Assembly (NCBI GenBank): GCA_050084985.1
Contig: JBITNC010000001.1
Span: 161,510,001-161,574,000, forward strand
Source of the DNA: Nageia nagi
Taxonomy: Eukaryota; Pinophyta
Length of the DNA stretch: 64,000 nt
Direction of reading: 5' to 3'
The position numbers and the translations under genes were made by a program. Shown here piece after piece: positions 60,841-64,000 of the stretch; position 1 is the stretch's first letter, and each line of letters starts with the position of its first letter. The notes below the pieces were generated by a model, which was not told the origin of the DNA, did not search any database, and saw only the letters and a program-made list of their open reading frames with translations.

Positions 60841-61307
60841 CCAAGATTGCATGAAAGCTCACAAATAATATCTAAATAATGTACAAAGTAATATCACAAA
60901 AATAACTCATGATGTAAGTGGTTCCTCCAACTAAGAGTACATCCACTAACTAGATCTCACTTCATCCACAAATATGAACTCTTACAATCCTTCTAAACTC
61001 ATTTCCTAAACACTATCCTCTAGCATAACTCTACTCCACAAACTTTTTTGGTGTTTGATCACAAAGAGAGAGCTTTATATTTATAGGCCAAAATCCCTCT
61101 TTTGATCATCTTTTTACCCAATGTACAAGGGCATGACATGCAACTCCCTTTTACCCAAGGGGCATGCTCATGACATGGAGTGTAGGACAAGTTACGTTAT
61201 CATATTCACTTAAATACTTAAGGTATCAAATTATACCCTTAAGTATTATTGAACTTACATAGAATATTATTACAAAACCTTTACAATAATGCATTATACA
61301 TTCCAAC
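60841..61307 (-). repeat. Probable copia 3' LTR
   Basis: Right end fixed: TTCCAACA on the plus strand (minus TGTTGGAATG), preceded on the minus strand by AAAGGGGAG. It contains a minus-strand TATA-like CCTATAAATATAAAGC at about 61068-61083. The left end is only estimated. The matching 5' LTR would be beyond the window. Confidence 0.6.
61068..61083 (-). promoter_or_regulatory. TATA-like box in copia LTR
   Basis: Minus-strand CCTATAAATATAAAGC, in the element's coding direction. Confidence 0.5.
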
Positions 61308-61315
61308 ACTCCCCT

Positions 61316-61574
61316 TTAATGCAATATTAGGATAAATCAAATAAGAGAGATAGAAGAGAGTTCTCCTCCAAATAAATACAGTATAGATGAGAAATTTTTA
61401 CATATTTTTGAAGTAATAAAGATCTAGTTTGAGACTCTCTCTTAATGCAATATTGGGATAGAGTGAATGAAAGAGAAGAAAGAGAGAAAGTAAGAGAGTT
61501 CTCCTCCAAATAGATACAATAGAGATGAAAATATTTTTACATATTTGTGAAGTAAGAAAGATCTAGTTTGAGAC
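61316..61574. repeat. 126-bp tandem duplication in copia 3' UTR
   Basis: Copies begin TTAATGCAATATT at 61316 and 61442. Each contains GAGAGTTCTCCTCCAAAT and ends AAAGATCTAGTTTGAGACTC. A third, diverged relative is at 60687-60775. Confidence 0.88.
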
Positions 61575-62240
61575 TCACTACTTTGCCAAATATAATCATT
61601 AACCATAATTAATTTCAATGTACATGAAGTAGTCATCCAACTAGAAGTCATGAATAGTCTCTAAGAGCTTGCATACCCAATGTAAGTAACTTACAATCTC
61701 AAAAGAACCTATAATTCATAAGCAACTCAAATAATAAGATTAGTTAGATGTAACATATTCATATCAACAAGGATAAATGAATCAAACAAATGCCATCATA
61801 AATTGATCAATTATGCACTATAAGTCATCACAAATATGCTAGGCTAAAACTCATAGTCACCTATTGTATATACAAAATGTGTTATTTATTATTTAAAAAT
61901 AGAGTATAACAAAATACACATATGAGTTCCTCATATATGGATAACTAAACAATGCTAAAAAAACATATAAGAGTTCCTCACATATGGATAACTAAATAAT
62001 GCTAGATTGGCCAATCTTTTACTCTAAAAATATTACAATAATTTCTCATGTAGAGCAAACTTACCACAAAGGTGTATAACAAAATCAACACTATACAATA
62101 GAGAATCCTCCTAAGGGTGAAGTTGTCATCACAAACATGAATTTAACACAAGAATTAAAACTTCACTCCCTCATGAGGGTAACTTCACCAAACCAATAGC
62201 ATCCCTAAGCTTATATAACTAATCTTCAAGAAGGGGCTTA
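61575..62240 (-). other. copia 3' untranslated region, remainder
   Basis: AT-rich, no ORF of note. Two short direct repeats at 61921-62000 share GAGTTCCTCA(T/C)ATATGGATAA. Confidence 0.5.
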
Positions 62241-62760
62241 GTGAACAAACAACAAAATTTAAGGTGGATGGACAATACTCCAAGTGTATGATGCCATCAA
62301 GAACCTTCTCCCTGATAAAATGGGCCTAGATTTCCATATTTTTTATTCTCTAATAGATCACAAGATTCATAGCCAAAGAAATAGTTAATTGATTATCTAA
62401 ATAAATCAAGAATGAGCAAGCTAGATCATACCTAATTTATTTCAAAATATGTCTTATCTAAATACCTTCATAGGCTACAATAGACATGGCATAATATTCA
62501 ACTTTTATGGTGGAAAGAGAAATAGTAGGTTGCTTCTTGGAAGCCCAAGAGATAGCGTTTGAACTAATGCTAAACACACATGCAGTGGTTGATTTCCTAT
62601 CATTTCTATCTCCCCCATAGTCAAAATATGAGAACCTTAAGAGAAAAAATGAGGGAAACTTGGAATACTTGATAGCAATATCCTTCATCCTTGTAATATA
62701 CCTCAAGATTTGCTTAACAGTATTGAGGTTCTCAACATAGTATTTCTACATGAATTGAGC
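62240..62760 (-). pseudogene. Ty1/copia RNase H, broken
   Basis: 62706-62458 reads FSYFDYGGDRNDRKSTTACV (the usual YSDADWAGD-x4-RRSTSG block, with D-to-G/N changes), then ISWASKKQPTISLSTIKVEY. The catalytic Glu of STTEAEY is Ile-Lys-Val-Glu here, shifted. The terminal region (SGRRFLMAS-like) follows in another frame. Confidence 0.85.
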
Positions 62761-62879
62761 CATTAGATTCACTATAAAGGTAATATTTGGCTTGTAAATA
62801 CTTAAATATAGAATACTACTAATTAATTACCTATAAGCTCTAGCATCAACCAACTGAGTGTTGGAGCACAGAGAAATAG

Positions 62880-63640
62880 TGATTCCATGAGAAACTGGGA
62901 TCATAGCATATCTACACTCTTCCATTCCAAACTTCTACTTTATTTATGATATATACCTAGATTGACTAAGATAAGTACAATATTTGTTTTGATACTCTTT
63001 CATTCTAAGATAATAATGCAAGAGACCAAGATAAGTCATTTCAAATGTTACCTTAAGCTTGAATATGCATTCTTGAATGATTTTATCATTATTCCTAGTA
63101 ATTAAAAGATCATCTACATAAAGGAGAATTTGGATCATGTCTTTTTCTTGATTGAGCACATGTAGATTGAAATAAAAAAAAACACTTAGAGAATCTAATG
63201 TCTACAAAGTATTCAAAAATTTTCTTATACTAGGCTCTAGGTGCTTGCTTAAGTCCATACAATGACTTCTTTATCTTGCACACAAAAGACTCTTTACATT
63301 TCATAATAAACACTTTTGGTTGATTCATGAATATTTCCACATCTAAGTAACCATTGATAAATGCACTCTTGACATCAAGTTGGAAAAATTTCCATCCTTG
63401 AGCTATATAAAGAGCAAGGATAATTTTCATAGTAAGTATATTTTCCATTGGAGCAAAGCTTTCCTCATAATCTACACTATATTTTTGAGCAAAACCTTTA
63501 GCTACTAACCTTGCCTTGTATTTTTCAATATCTCCAATTGAATTGAACTTGACCTTCTATATCCACTTATTATCAATCACATTCTTCTCATTAAGATAAA
63601 GAACTAAGTACCAAGTTTCATTTTTCATAAGTGCCTCATA
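62880..63640 (-). pseudogene. Ty1/copia reverse transcriptase, broken
   Basis: Starts in the KYKARLVAKGFAQKYSVDYE block (about 63535-63475). 63448-63230 is then open: LYIAQGWKFFQLDVKSAFIN, then IKKSLYGLKQAPRA, ending at a stop. 63159-62944 carries MIQILLYVDDLLITRNNDKI with an intact YVDD loop and FEMTYLGLLHYYLRM. Small indels and stops separate the blocks. Confidence 0.9.
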
Positions 63641-64000
63641 CTTCCACTTTCATGGCTTCCATCCAACACTCATGTTTAGAAGCTTCTTTAAAGGTTGAGG
63701 CCTTTGTAAAAAATAAGGATTTGTTCAAGGTCATGCTCCTTGTTACCCTTTATGTTGGATAATTTCACTCCTAAGGTGACTTGTCTACATCCATATCCAA
63801 CTAGCTAGGTGTAATTGAAGAGTCCTTTGGATCATCCACATCCTTATTAGAAATAAATTCTTCTAGAATTTCATTGAATTTAACATCTCTTGAAGCAAAC
63901 ACTTCTTTATATGATAGAGAGTAGATCATATAACCTCTAAGTTGACTATCATAATTCATAAAGATTCATTTTTTAGCTCTTTTATTCAACTTCTTCCTTT
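63641..64000 (-). pseudogene. copia integrase-RT linker, partial
   Basis: Minus-strand frame fragments with FTKASTFKEASKHECWMEAM, the usual EALK...W..AM start of copia RT, then hydrophilic linker. It continues past the window end. Confidence 0.6.

Larger units (their letters stand above)
61308..64000 (-). mobile_element. Ty1/copia element, 3' half (runs off window)
   Basis: From the LTR rightwards: polypurine tract AAAGGGGAG, a 1.1-kb 3' untranslated region with a tandem duplication, then RNase H and RT on the minus strand. Integrase and gag are expected beyond position 64000. It is decayed, but some stretches are long and open, and key RT and RNase H motifs survive. Confidence 0.85.

Overview
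This is nuclear DNA from a plant with a large, AT-rich, repeat-dense genome. I see no intact host gene, rRNA or tRNA, and no prokaryotic or organellar feature. The plant assignment rests on the element families: a Ty3/gypsy chromovirus with a chromodomain and an initiator-Met-type primer site, a Tat/Ogre-like Ty3/gypsy element with a dual RNase H and an antisense plant-mobile-domain ORF, and several Ty1/copia elements. The elements are heavily decayed: LTR pairs differ by roughly 5-15% by eye, and reading frames are broken mostly by TAG/TAA/TGA where Gln, Arg or Trp codons are expected. That fits slow element removal plus cytosine deamination, and a gymnosperm-like genome is plausible, but this is inference and the species cannot be read from the sequence.

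Layout. 1-1003: featureless flank. 1004-12156: complete minus-strand Ty3/gypsy element with giant 4.3-kb LTRs around only 2.56 kb of interior (gag and integrase/chromodomain; no protease, RT or RNase H seen). 12162-19590: AT-rich DNA with a degenerate minisatellite, a 250-bp CT microsatellite, a 193-bp tandem duplication, a TA tract and a decayed minus-strand reading frame of unknown family (about 16650-18140). 19599-22745: plus-strand Ty1/copia remnant (gag to RT). 22746-26230: mostly unassigned.

26230-37161: plus-strand Ty3/gypsy remnant whose gag is split at an AAT microsatellite by an about 8.06-kb insertion (26498-34560). The insertion is bounded by 26-bp imperfect terminal inverted repeats. 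It contains three tandem 0.9-kb repeats and minus-strand pieces of what looks like one decayed multi-exon gene ending in an FCP1/NIF-type HAD phosphatase domain whose catalytic aspartates are lost. I find no recognisable transposase. The best reading is a non-autonomous, gene-carrying TIR transposon.

37162-42080: nearly full-length minus-strand Ty1/copia element with both LTRs, next to the polypurine tract of the preceding gypsy remnant. 42081-42576: probable 3' LTR of another copia element, containing a striking 193-bp foldback. 42577-60681: complete 18.1-kb minus-strand Tat/Ogre-like element with 1.0-kb LTRs (TGTAGACA start), a perfect CCTTA target duplication, gag, protease, RT, two RNase H domains, integrase, and on the opposite strand an antisense plant-mobile-domain ORF. 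It is inserted in the 3' end of a copia element. 60687-64000: copia 3' sequences, an LTR with a TATA box, and a minus-strand RNase H/RT region that runs off the window.

The window therefore records nested insertions rather than a functional pathway. The most unusual items are the TIR element carrying the FCP1-like gene, the antisense plant-mobile-domain ORF, and the giant-LTR gypsy element with a conserved TATA-like box and ORF on the antisense strand of its LTR.
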